A stretch of 64,000 bases of DNA from Adiantum capillus-veneris (lineage: Eukaryota; Streptophyta; Polypodiopsida; Polypodiales; Pteridaceae). A program made the position numbers and the translations under genes. Shown piece by piece: positions 33,460 through 44,142 of the stretch. Where the stretch lies: positions 48,714,244 through 48,778,243 of the forward strand of contig CM043942.1 of assembly GCA_014529385.2 (NCBI GenBank), written 5' to 3'. Each line of letters begins with the position of its first letter. Position 1 is the first letter of the stretch. Under the pieces are notes generated by a model. It saw nothing but the letters and a program-made list of their open reading frames with translations. It ran no database searches and was not told where the DNA came from.

Positions 33460-33932
33460 GCCATTGTGGATATTATCGCAGATTTATGTACTCATACGCT
33501 ATAATTGCAAAACCACTTTATGCGCTGATAACTAAATTTGAGTGGACAGAGGAGTGCGAGGAAGCTTTTCAAACTTTGAAGCAGAGGTTAATTTCCGCTC
33601 CAATTTTGAAGGCTCCGGATTGGGAAAGGATATTTCACATCCACGTAGATGCATCAGCATATGCAATAGGATGCATACTTGCACAACCTGGAGAGAACAA
33701 CATGGATTTTCCAATAAGTTACTCCAGTAGACAACTGAACAATGCAGAGAAGAATTACAGGACAACGGAGAGGGAGGAATTGGGTATGGTCTATGCGGTA
33801 AAAAAGTTTAGACACTACTTACTTTCCAATAAATTTGTATTCTTTGTTGATCACCAAGCATTGTTGTACTTAGTAAACAAACCTTGTAGTACGGGGATAA
33901 TTGTTCGATGGTTCATCATATTGCTTGAGTAG
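33456..33932 (+). pseudogene. Element C RNase H
   Basis: A 158-residue frame: connection segment (GYYRRFMYSYAIIAKPLY), then RNase H with FHIHVDASAYAIGCILAQ, ISYSSRQLNNAEKNYRTTER and FFVDHQALLYLVN. It degrades the RNA strand of the hybrid in the family. I see no second, archaeal-type RNase H like that of element E. Confidence 0.88.
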
Positions 33933-34159
33933 TCAAAAAAGGAACTACACACCAAAGAGCGGATCATTTATCTAGAATGATGCATGGAGAAAACCCTGTA
34001 GGAGTTGATGATGATTTGCCAGATGCATATCTTTTCAACATAGAAATGGTTCCAAGATGAAGCAAGGATGTAATTCCTTTGCTGACTATCGGGTCATTGA
34101 ATGTGACAAGAAAACCATCTACCATTGCAACATCCAGATCATTGGTAATGTTGACGGGC

Positions 34160-34390
34160 AGGCTATACAAACAAGGATTGGATCAAATCCTTAGGCTTTG
34201 TGTTGAATCGAGTGAACGGGAAATGTACCTAAACCAAGCTCACGTACAAACAACGGGGATTCACAATGGGCATGCACAGAAGTATCAGAGATTGATGAGA
34301 ATGGGTGTGTATTGGCCAAAAGTGTGACATAGTGTTCATATGCATGTCAAATCTTACACTAAATGCATGCTTCAAAAGACAATAGAGCAC
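34160..34390 (+). pseudogene. Element C integrase-type zinc-binding module 1
   Basis: Starts RLYKQGLDQILRLCVES and continues with a histidine pair (HVQTTGIHNGH) and MGVYWPKV, then a cysteine-containing KSYTKCMLQK segment. This is the layout of the H2C2 module that normally occurs once, directly before the integrase core. Here it precedes a second such module. Confidence 0.65.
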
Positions 34391-34540
34391 GCGACTCTAT
34401 TCAGATTATCTGTCACACCCCGATGGAGTAACTACATTGTGGAATACCTCACCACCAGGATATTGCCTGAAGGGATGAGTAGATCACGAATCAAAACGAT
34501 CATGAAAGAGGCAGAAAACTATGTACTGATTGAGGACACT

Positions 34541-35795
34541 CTTTACAAGAGGGGAAAAGACAATCAATTGCAAATGTGCACGACTGAAGAAGAATATATT
34601 CCTATATTAGAGCAAGCACACGGTGGACAAGCTGGTGGACATTTCTCAACTGACAAAACGGCCAAAGAAATTCTTATTACAGGAATATCGTGGACTACAC
34701 TATTCATGACGTTGAAGAGTTTGTGAAACGATGTGACGATTGCCAGAAAACAAAAATTCCTAGAGCACGAGATGATATGCCCTTAAGGCCAATGATGGGG
34801 GCAAGAGCGTTTACGAAATGGGGAATAGATTTTGTAGGACCAATAGCGTCTCCGGGATATAAAACACATGCTCAATACATTATTGTGGCAACAGATTATC
34901 TAAAAAATGGGTGGAAGCCAAAGCAATAACCAGAAATGATGCAAAAATGACAGCACAGTTTTTGTATGAGAACATTTTCACCATATATGGCTTACCAATT
35001 GAGCTAGTGAGCGATAGAGGAACTCACTTCATCAATGAAGTGATCGAATTCCTATTGGATGAATTCATGGTAATTCACAGGAAATCTGCTCCCTACCACC
35101 CACAAGAGAACGGCCAAGCCGAAAGTACGAATAAGATTTTGGTGACAATTCTCACCAAAATTGTTGGCGAATCAAGAGCTGACTGGGATCAAAAGTTGCA
35201 TTCAGCTTTATGGTCATATAGAGTAGCTTACAAAACATCGATCGGAATGACTCCGTTCAACATGGTTTATGGAATTCAAGCAATTTTGCCACTTGAATTC
35301 CTTATCCCCATGATTCGAGTCGCTAAACCATTAGAATGGACGGGCCATGAATTATCCAATCAGGTAGATGTCCTGGAAAAACTGGATGAAACTAGATTGA
35401 GAGCCGTTGCATCAATCTACGTGCAAAAGAGAAACATGAAATCATTCTTTAATCAACATGTTATCAACAAGGAATTTTCTACTAGGGATTACGTCTTAAT
35501 GTATACCCTGAAACAACATTCCCGGAAACTCAAAAAACGAGGAAATGGAACCTATGTGATTCATGACATATCATCTAGCGGTGCCATTAAACTTGCGACA
35601 TTAGAGGGAGAGGAAATGCCTAGCTGGATTAGTGGTTGCAGACTAAAGAAATACAACATATCACTCACCACAGAGATGCTTGCCAAAATACACGCTGCAA
35701 AGGAGCACAAGAACAAAGCAAAGGAAACAAAAGCTCAAGCGCAGGAGGAGGCCAAAATTAGGATTTTAAAACGAAAACAAACCTTACACCAATAA
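34541..35795 (+). pseudogene. Element C integrase: zinc-binding module 2, core and C-terminus
   Basis: Module 2 begins LYKRGKDNQLQMC with QAHGGQAGGHFS and KRCDDCQKTK. The catalytic core has KWGIDFVGPIAS, VSDRGTHFINEVI and PYHPQENGQAESTNKI, giving the D, D and E positions of the DDE core. The C-terminal part has VLMYTLKQHSRKLKKRGNGT, then GAIKLATLEGE, and a Lys/Ala-rich coiled-coil tail. No chromodomain is seen. The frames are 34340-34726, 34690-34929 and 34911-35795. Confidence 0.88.
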
Positions 35796-35831
35796 AGACT
35801 TCCTCAACCAGCAAACACGGCTCAAATTCCT

Positions 35832-36203
35832 TTGTCTATACTTCAAACCGATGAGCAATGGGAAACAGAAATCAATGTTCGCATCAATGTCAGACTCCCG
35901 CATGGCAGATATCAACGAGCATTGATTGACACAGGAGCAAGAGTCAATGCGGTTAACTTCTCCACTTACAAGATGCTCACAGATGAACCCCTCGTACAAT
36001 CCACACGTGATCTACAATCAGCAAACGGTGCAACAATGCCAACATTGGGGATAGTAAACTTACCAATCAATCTTGATGGAAATAGTTGTCCTCATCAATT
36101 TTTCGTAATGAAAGACGGAGAAATCAGAGAATCAATATGCTTGGGAGTTCCATGGATGAGAACGTACAATGCAGTCACACTGAATGGTCAGAACATGCGT
36201 TAA
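35832..36203 (+). pseudogene. Element C second retropepsin-like domain, downstream of integrase
   Basis: A 123-residue frame: VRINVRLPHGRYQRALIDTG followed by ARVNAVNFSTYKML, then LQSANGATMPTLGIVNLPIN and a SICLGVPWMRTYNAVTLNGQ end. A hydrophobic-D-T-G-A motif near residue 33 and an LGxPW-type end about 80 residues later are the signature of an aspartic protease fold. It follows the integrase C-terminus by about 35 bp. A domain of this kind at the 3' side of pol is not part of the standard Ty3 layout. It could be a pepsin-like binding domain or a relic of another element. Confidence 0.7.
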
Positions 36204-38567
36204 GGTACACACACGACTCTAACGTGTACATGACTCCATTCGCCAAAACAGATCAGATCACTCGTGCCAAGCATCCCCATCGACAAAAGCAACAACCGCG
36301 AATCATCCAAAAACAACACAAAAGGTTATTCGGAAAGTATGGATAAAGAAAATTTTGCTAACCAACAAATCGAGCAAGATATGGCTACCTAAGGACAAAC
36401 TCCAGACGGTAGCAACATCATCTCAAAGACCTTCAGAAGGTACTCCAAAGTGGAAATGGCAACCAAAAATGGAGAAAACTACAGATTTGGCGACAGATCT
36501 TGAAAGCAAACCCAAAACTCAAAACAAGAAGCCTGAACCTTCAAAATGGCACTGGAAACCTGTGAAAACTAAAGCAGAATCGTACTGATGGGTTCCAAAA
36601 GTAGTTGCCAGCACAACACCCACAATCAAGGAAAGAGCAATTCGACTTCAAGCTCTTCTGTTCCATAAATACCTACCCTCGCCATCAAAAGCCACTGAAA
36701 ACTACATTCAGTTCCCGTTACCCAACGCATTGTCTCAAACATCAGAATAGGGCCACATTACACGGCCATGCATAGACACAGATTCCAAAACCCATGCACA
36801 TGCACCAAACCTTCATGCGGGACGACTCAGACAAGGAAGGGGGGAGTAATTGATGAATATAGCAACAATCAGGGCCATTAAGGGGTCCAACGTGTATATA
36901 TGTACATAATGTGTGTTTTTTTTTTCATTATTTAGAGTTTAATTTCCAACATATTCGATCAAAACCTGGCAATTTTAGCGTTTTTGTATCATGCGACCAG
37001 CATAATAATGAGCTGTAATGACAAAATCCGGAGCATTGGGATGCTTCTAGAGAAAATATATGCTTAGGGGTGAGTATAATAATTTTGGCTAATTTTTGCC
37101 AGTTAATAAGTATTTTCAATTTATTTTGTTTGATTTTTGTTAATAAACATCAAAAATTAAAAAATCTGGCTCACAAGTATCGGAATCAAGTTCTGGAAGC
37201 AAACGCCGAAGTATCATGATAAGGTTATCAAGCATGGAAGATATGAAGCTAATCTGAAGATGTCAAATTTCGGCCTTAATGATCATGACTACATTTCGCC
37301 AAAATCGCATCAAATGGTCATACGACTCCGGAATGACAAACGGTTCGACCCACAAGTGGTATGCAGATTATATCGGGATCAAAGGTGAGGAAATCAGCCC
37401 TGTGTCATGAAAATCTAGGGAAGATATAGGTCAGGTAGGCCAAATTCTAGCTCATTGTTCATTTTCACCTTTTGAGAGAGAAGGAGAGAGCTTTTTGACC
37501 TAGAGCGAGCTGCCACATTTCTACCCCATACGGACGGTCGGAGCCAGCATTTCACACCAGATTTCACAGGTATGTTCCTTATCAAGTAAGGATCAAGTCT
37601 ATTACGCATGCAAGCGCGAATCATTGCACAAACGGGCGAAGGAATCAAATCAAAGTCGGATCGGGTCAAAGAGGTCAAGGGCCCTTAGAGGCATTCAAGC
37701 AAAACTTTTTTCAGGCATAGAACACATCAATGAGCTCCCCACAAGGTCAACAAATCCATATGGTCAAAACACAATTTGGTGGTGGTACACCGATCGCAAT
37801 CGGTGTACCTCACTGACAAAAATTGGGACAGAACAAGAAAAACATCTCCCCTCAGCCTCGCCTACAATCTGCTGGTGTCAAAATCAATTTTGGCCTCCAT
37901 GGTACGATCGCAATCGGTGCCCCTAGATGCAAGTTTTGCAACTTTTGACTTGGCCCAGGCTTGGAACTCAGTTAAATGTACACACTCTTGAATGTTCAAG
38001 GAAAATGCACAAATTTTGCTCATGGAATGGGGCAAATTTGTCAAACACAACCGAAAAGGAAAAATTTGACCACAACTACAAAACCAAAATCCGGTTAAAA
38101 ATAATGATGGATGATTTGAAAGGTACACTTGTCCGACTAAGAGTCAGAACAGTTGTAGAAAACCTCGGATGGATCTCAGAATCTCCTACAAGTACAGATA
38201 TAGTCATTTCAGTCTCGAATGATCATAAAAAGGTAGAATTGGAGCCGAGCCAATGCCAAAACCAAAAGGTCACTTAAGGATGTTCAAGCATCACATGGAT
38301 ATCCAAGAAATGCCTGAAAAATGCACAAATCTGGAAAACCTCCTAAGACAGGGTATGAAGTGCCTGATAAGGTCAAAATCAGACAATGGAGTAGGCTGAT
38401 GGTAGCAGAACCTCATGGAAGCATTGGGAGCTCTAAAAATAACTTCAACTAACTCCAAGATCCAACCAAATTTCATTAGGAAAACCCAATATGGTTAGAC
38501 TTAGTAAAATATGGTCAAACAGTGAAAAATTGCTCTAATTTGTTCATTTTAAGCCCAAACTTGAAAA
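36204..38567 (+). other. Element C non-coding stretch with motif copies
   Basis: Basic frames at 36086-36588 look like the end of the preceding coding region. From about 36590 I see no gene. Two motif copies lie at 37791-37810 and 37905-37924, the latter a variant. The sequence is AT-rich, with short echoes of the leader wording (ATTTGG, CAGATT). Confidence 0.6.
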
Positions 38568-38572
38568 TAAAT
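38568..38572 (+). repeat. Target site duplication of copia element D (left)
   Basis: TAAAT directly before the D LTR, repeated at 43577-43581 after the D 3' LTR. Confidence 0.9.
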
Positions 38573-38775
38573 TGTTGAGATGTCGAGCTCTACACCTTGA
38601 GCTGGCATCCACTACGGGTCTTGGCCGCTTACGGCATTTACTCACTGGCGCGTTAGGTGACCGACACGGAGGATCTCTGCCAGTGATTCTACAGCTGGAC
38701 TACACTTATAGTGCCAGCCTAGTACGCTTCTAGCGAGTTCACACTTAGTGACCGCATGTACATATGTGCTACTTT
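38573..38775 (+). repeat. Element D 5' LTR (portion matching the 3' LTR)
   Basis: Starts TGTTGAGATGTCGAGCTC. It is identical by eye to the start of the 3' LTR at 43254. The edge given is where the match to the 3' LTR stops. Confidence 0.85.
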
Positions 38776-38933
38776 GCAGTATACAGAGATTTACTGTACA
38801 AGTACAGTGGTTGTGAAACGCTTGATTGTGGACACTCGTTGAGTGTAGAAAGCGTTACAGGAACCACGATAGCAGGTTCAGCAGATTTGCAAGTTTTTGC
38901 AGATTGCAGCTATTTTGTCTTAGCGCTTCAAGA

Positions 38934-39860
38934 TGTCTGACGGTTTCAGTCAGATTGTTACTAAGAAGCTTGAGAAAAATAACTACCCTGCATGGAAGTT
39001 CAGAATAACAAATTTCCTAAAAGGAAAAGGTTATGGGACTATGTAGAAGGAGACAATGAAAAGGAACCAGAGATTCCCGAGGCAAATGCTACAGCAGAAC
39101 AAAGGAAAGCTTTGAGGGACTGGCAACAAGGCCAGAGCAAAGTGATGTATTGGCTGTCTATGAGCATCACAGATGGCATGATGGGCTATCTACAGGATGC
39201 TGAAACCCCCGCCATTGCATGGAGAAACTTAGGCAGAGTGTTCGAGGTGAACACCAAGGCCAAGAAGCTTCAACTAAAGTCGGAGCTAAATCAGGTTAAG
39301 AGGAACAACCTCTCAATCAATGATTATGCCTTGAAGATCAAGAGTATCATTGAGGCTCTTGGATCTATTAAAGTCTCAGTGGAAGACGATGACATTGTCC
39401 GTGCATGCTTGGATGGTCTAGGAGATGAGTATGTACATTTTAGGTCTTCCATGAATACAAGAGACGACATCCCCGTGTTCCAAGATTTGATTTCTATGCT
39501 TATTCTTGAGGAGAAGAACCTTGACACATCTTCTTCTCATGGCAGAAATAATTCTGAATAGGCCTTCTATTCTAACTCCAACAGAGGTAGAGGTAGAGGT
39601 CGTGGTCGAGGCCCAAGGGGTTGCAAGGGCCAATTTCTGGAAGGTCAATCAAATCAAAACAATACAGGTGGCAGGGGAAACCAGTCTCAAGGCAGGGGGA
39701 GTCAAAGAGGTTGTGGTGCAGGATCAAGCAGGCAGCAACATACTCCAGATAGTAGAGAATGTTGTACTCGTGGTGAAAGAGGTCACATGTCACGTGACTG
39801 TCCAAAGGGAAAAGCAAGTAGAAAGAGAGAACATGGCAACTATGCATCTACTAGCAGAGA
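38934..39860 (+). pseudogene. Element D Gag
   Basis: Starts at the ATG at 38934 (MSDGFSQIVTKKLEKNNYPA). It continues in copia-Gag style: WDYVEGDNEK, AWRNLGRVFEVNTKAKKLQL, LKSELNQVKRNNLSINDYAL, and a glycine/arginine-rich stretch. A knuckle-like GERGHMSRDCPKGK lies near 39775-39820. The product forms the particle and binds element RNA. It overlaps the next frame, which begins at the MSRDCPKGK segment. Confidence 0.85.
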
Positions 39861-41646
39861 TGCAGATGACAGCAAAAACGAGCGCATGTTTGTTATGCAA
39901 CATGTAATGAATACAATGACTGCAGAGAATTCCACCCAAGATGATGTTTGGTATGTGGATTCAGGTGCCTCTAATCACATGACGTCTTGTGGAGAGTGGT
40001 TTAGAGATATGCGCAAACCAGATGTGTCAGGCTATGTGCAGACAGGAGATGACACAGCTCACCCCATTGCTCATGTAGGGGACATACCTCTAAATACGAA
40101 GAGTGGGAAATCAAAGTACTTAGCAGATGTACTTCATGTCCCAAACATTACAAAGAATCTTGTTTCTGTTGGACAAATGGTTGAGCAGGGTTTGCAGGTT
40201 CACTTCAATCCAAATGGCTGTTATGTAGAAGATTTCCAGAATGGCTGTAAGCTGATCACAGAGGGCAAATGTGTGGGCAGAATGTTTACGCTGAATGTAG
40301 AAATGCCTGAGGTAAAAGCTGCATTATTTGCACAGGGCACAGGTGTTGTGGCTGATGTTGACATTTGGCACAAACGCATTGGCCATGTCAATGAGCAGAG
40401 GCTGCGCAGCATGCAATCAAAACAGATTGTAAAAGGTTTGCCCAAATTCAAGGTGGATGGTATGCATAAAGTGTGTGCAGCATGCCAGTTTGGAAAAAAA
40501 TCAAAGGGCTCATTTCCACATGAGCGCAATGTATGTAAAAGGCCACTTGAGGTGGTGCACACAGATGTTTGGGGTCCAACCGATATTGCAAGTATACATG
40601 GTTGCAGGTATTATGTCTCTGTCATTGATGACCATACAAGGAAAGTATGGGTCTACTTCATACGTAACAAAAGTGAAGTGTTTGGTCACTTTCAAGACTT
40701 CAAAGTCATGATTGAGAAGGAGACATATATGCAAATCAAGACATTGAGGTCAGATGGAGGGGGAGAGTACTTCTCCAATGATTTTTCAGATTTTCTGCGA
40801 ATGCATGGTATACACAGGCAGTTTACATGCAGATATACTCCACAGCAGAATGGGGTCGCAGAAAGGAAAAACAGGCACATTGCAGAGGTTGCACGTGCAT
40901 TGATGAATGAGAAGAACATGCCTCATCATTTCTGGGCTGAAGCTGTAAATACAGCTGTGTACATTATGAACAGGACACCTACAGCTGCGGTGCATGATGT
41001 AACACCTGAGGAAAAGTTTACAGGTACAAAGCCTGATTTGGCACATTTGAAAGTGTTTGGCTGCATAGCTTACGTGCATGTACCAGATGAGTTGCGTAGG
41101 AAATTGGATCCTAAAGCAGAGAAATGTATTCTTGTGGGATATTCCCTTGAACAAAAGGGGTACATGTGCTACAATCCTACTACACGAGAATTACGAGTGA
41201 GCAGAGATGTAGTCTTTGATGAGATGAGCAGCTGGTACAGTAATGCACATGGCACTATTGGGGTTGATGTAAAAGATGATGTGGTTGTACAAAATGTGAG
41301 GCCACAGTCACAGGTTTTGAGTGGACCACAAGAGTCCTCTTCTCGTGGCTCTGTTGAGAAACCATGGAATGGTAGACTACGTACGCAGGTTACTCCACCA
41401 ACAGGTACAAGGAATGTATCACGAAAAGGAAAGGAAAAGGTTGATGAACCTCCCTTTATGGTTGATGCATCATCAGGTTTTTCACATGTAGACATGGATT
41501 CAGATGGTTGTGAACAAAGTCTTGATGAGGAATTTGGAATTCCGGCTATCAGGACACCTGGTGTAAGGAAAGTACAAGAAGATGCTAGAGGGCAAAGGAG
41601 TGACCTAGGACCGCGCAGATCTAATAGAGTCAGAAATCCAGTTTAG
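39787..41646 (+). CDS. Element D protease-integrase region
   Basis: A 619-residue open frame. Residues ~55-75 hold the copia protease active site (WYVDSGASNHMTSCGEW). Around 190-245 lies the integrase zinc module (WHKRIGHVN, VCAACQFGKKS). Around 255-370 lies the DDE core (HTDVWGP, RSDGGGEYFS, YTPQQNGVAERKNRHI). The usual VFGCIAYVHVPDELRRKLDP and GYMCYNP segments follow, then a Ser/Arg-rich linker towards RT. The frame is long and uninterrupted. It is a fossil element part, not a host gene. Confidence 0.95.
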   Translation: MSRDCPKGKASRKREHGNYASTSRDADDSKNERMFVMQHVMNTMTAENSTQDDVWYVDSGASNHMTSCGEWFRDMRKPDVSGYVQTGDDTAHPIAHVGDIPLNTKSGKSKYLADVLHVPNITKNLVSVGQMVEQGLQVHFNPNGCYVEDFQNGCKLITEGKCVGRMFTLNVEMPEVKAALFAQGTGVVADVDIWHKRIGHVNEQRLRSMQSKQIVKGLPKFKVDGMHKVCAACQFGKKSKGSFPHERNVCKRPLEVVHTDVWGPTDIASIHGCRYYVSVIDDHTRKVWVYFIRNKSEVFGHFQDFKVMIEKETYMQIKTLRSDGGGEYFSNDFSDFLRMHGIHRQFTCRYTPQQNGVAERKNRHIAEVARALMNEKNMPHHFWAEAVNTAVYIMNRTPTAAVHDVTPEEKFTGTKPDLAHLKVFGCIAYVHVPDELRRKLDPKAEKCILVGYSLEQKGYMCYNPTTRELRVSRDVVFDEMSSWYSNAHGTIGVDVKDDVVVQNVRPQSQVLSGPQESSSRGSVEKPWNGRLRTQVTPPTGTRNVSRKGKEKVDEPPFMVDASSGFSHVDMDSDGCEQSLDEEFGIPAIRTPGVRKVQEDARGQRSDLGPRRSNRVRNPV

Positions 41647-41649
41647 AAA

Positions 41650-43239
41650 TTGACTTATGATGGGTATCTAGCGCATCACCAAGCCTACATGGCTAAGGTG
41701 ATACAGGATGTGGAGCCCACATGTTTTGAGGATGCAGTTGGAAATGTGCATTGGGATGATGCAATGAATGAAGAGATGGCTACATTGGAAGCAAATGACA
41801 CATGGGAGTTGGTGCCATTGCCAAGTGGCAAGAAGGCTATTGGCTGTAAATGGGTGTATAAAACCAAGCATAAGGCTGATGGTAACATTGAGCGTCACAA
41901 GGCAAGGCTGGTCGCAAAGGGTTATGCACAGACGTATGGCATAGACTATGAGGAGACCTTTGCTCCAGTGGCAAAGATGACGACAGTGAGAACTGTCATA
42001 GCAGTGGCTGCATCTAGAGGATGGATTATGCATCAAATGGATGTAAAGAATGCCTTCTTGAATGGTGAGTTGCAAGAGGAAGTGTATATGGATCAGCCAC
42101 CTGGTTATGTCGATCCAGGTTACCCAGATTATGTATGCAGACTTCTCAAAGCTTTGTATGGTTTGAAGCAGGGCTCTAGAGCATGGTATGACAGGATTGC
42201 CAAGTATCTTGTCAGTATTGGTTTTAGGAGAGCTCATGCTGATCATTCACTCTATGTACGTGAGAGTGATGTGGGGATTGTGGTCATTACCATATATGTA
42301 GATGACCTTATTATTGTTGGTGACAATGCTATGGAGATTGACCATGTGAAGGGTCTTCTCAAACAGGAGTTTGAAATGAAAGATTTAGGCGAGTTGCGCT
42401 ACTTTCTTGGCATTGAAGTGATCAGGACTCCAGAGGGTGTATGGCTATCACAGAGACAGTATGCTTTGGACATGTTGTCAAAGTATGGTATGGCTCATTG
42501 TAAGCCAATTTCTATTCCCTTGGATGTGAATGCAAAGCTGAGTGCAGAGAAGGGTGATGTTGTTGAGGATGTCAACATGTACAGGAAGATTGTGGGTAGT
42601 CTAATCTACTTGACTATCACGAGGCCAGACTTGAGCTACTCAGTAGGCTTGGAGAGTCAGTTCATGCAACTTCTGAGGAAGCCACATTTGGATGGAGTAC
42701 GACGCACACTTAGGTATGTGCAAGGTACTCTTGACTACACATTGTTCTATGCAGCAGATGCACCATTAGCATTGTATGGGTATACAGATGCAGATTGGGC
42801 AGGTAGCATTGTTGATAGGAGATCTACGAGTGGCTTCATGTTCTCTTTTGGGAGTGCTGCTGTTACTTGGAGCAGCAAAAAGCAGCCTACGGTTGCTTTA
42901 TCGAGCACAGAGGCCGAGTACAGAGGTGCAGCAGTTGCGGTGTGCGAGGTAGCTTGGCTACGCACATTACTTGAGGACTTGGGAGTGCAGGTGGACCAGT
43001 AGATTTTCATCCATTGTGACAACCTCAGCAGCATGCAGTTGGCTAGGAAGCCAGTGTTCCATGCCAGGACCAAACACATAGAGGTCCATTACCACTACGT
43101 TCGAGAGCGAGTGTTGGCGGGTGACATCGACTTGGTCTACGTCAGCACAGAGGAGCAGATAGCGGATATCTTTACCAAGGCCCTCGGAGCTGAGAAGCTT
43201 CGACGTTTCCGGACTATGCTTGGACTCTGCGACATGTAG
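41650..43239 (+). pseudogene. Element D reverse transcriptase and RNase H
   Basis: Frames 41650-43002 and 43033-43239. RT motifs: CKWVYKTKHKADGNIERHKA, GIDYEETFAPVAKMTTVR, MDVKNAFLNGELQEEVYM, LYGLKQGSRAWYDRI and the catalytic YVDDLIIVGD. RNase H: YGYTDADWAGSIVDRRST, WSSKKQPTVALSSTEAEY, and an end segment with HYHYVRERVLAGDIDLVYV and IADIFTKALG. The order after integrase is diagnostic of Ty1/copia. Confidence 0.95.
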
Positions 43240-43253
43240 AGCTCGAGGGGGAG

Positions 43254-43576
43254 TGTTGAGATGTCGAGCTCTACACCTTGAGCTGGCATCCACTACGGGT
43301 CTTGGCCGCTTACGGCATTTACTCACTGGCGCGTTAGGTGACCGACACGGAGGATCTCTGCCAGTGATTCTACAGCTGGACTACACTTATAGTGCCAGCC
43401 TAGTACGCTTCTAGCGAGTTCACACTTAGTGACCGCATGTACATATGTGCTACTTTTCAGCTTTAGCACTTAGTCATTTTGTACTCTCTTTTCTGTGAAG
43501 AAGAAGAAGAAGCTTTCCATCTCTGTGTGCTTTTGTGCTTGTCTTGTGTAGCTCTCTTGCATCCTCATTCTTTACA
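43254..43576 (+). repeat. Element D 3' LTR
   Basis: 323 bp, from TGTTGAGATG to CATTCTTTACA, bounded by the purine tract and the TAAAT duplication. Confidence 0.9.
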
Positions 43577-44142
43577 TAAATCATCAGTGGGCTAGGCAGG
43601 CATTGGGGTTCATGACCATCTAGTTTCCACCCAAAAAAGGCCCAGAACACTGATCGTGATCGGTGTACCTCAGCTTCAGATTTTGACAAAAACCTATCAG
43701 ATCCCTTGTATACATCTTATTCAAGTCACCAACCAAGTTTCAAGCCATTTGGACAGCAAAAACTCATAAAAAGTCAGAGTCTAGTCCAAAACTCCCTTGT
43801 AACCCAGAAATGGGACCTGCAAACTCAAAAGTAGTTCAAATGACACACAGAGTGGATCCAAATGACCTTCCAACTATTAGCAACCCACTCATGTGATCAA
43901 ATCTAATTTTGGCCTCTGTACTACGATCGCGATCAGTGTACCTCAGACCCAGAACTGGCTTAGATTTTTATCAGTCATAGCTCTAGTCTTCCTAGTCCCA
44001 CTGGTGAAATATGGACAAAAATGGATGAAATTTGTTCAAGTTATGATCAGTTTTAACTTTTGAACTGCTTTTTTACTAAAAGTCTAAATGCGATTGATTG
44101 CGAAGGGAAAATCCTGACAGCTTGTGATTCTCCTGACACAAA
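43577..44142 (+). other. Element C non-coding stretch after D
   Basis: C sequence resumes after the TAAAT duplication. No gene is seen. Two motif copies lie at 43651-43670 and 43924-43943, again followed by CAG and an AGATTTT-like or AGAACTGG context. Confidence 0.7.

Larger units (their letters stand above)
38573..43576 (+). mobile_element. Element D: Ty1/copia retrotransposon
   Basis: About 5.0 kb, inside element C. The LTRs begin TGTTGAGATG; the 3' LTR is 43254-43576. The 5-bp duplication TAAAT flanks it, and the tract GCTCGAGGGGGAG precedes the 3' LTR. The internal order gag, protease, integrase, RT, RNase H is diagnostic for copia. The portion shared by the two LTRs (first ~200 bp) looks identical, so this is the youngest insertion of the nest. 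The coding region is nearly continuous but broken, with about four breaks. Confidence 0.95.

Noticed and set aside
26289-43943. Regularly reappearing 20-nt motif as a CRISPR array
   Set aside because: Spacing is hundreds to thousands of bases, copies vary, there are no uniform spacers, and the context is a plant retrotransposon.
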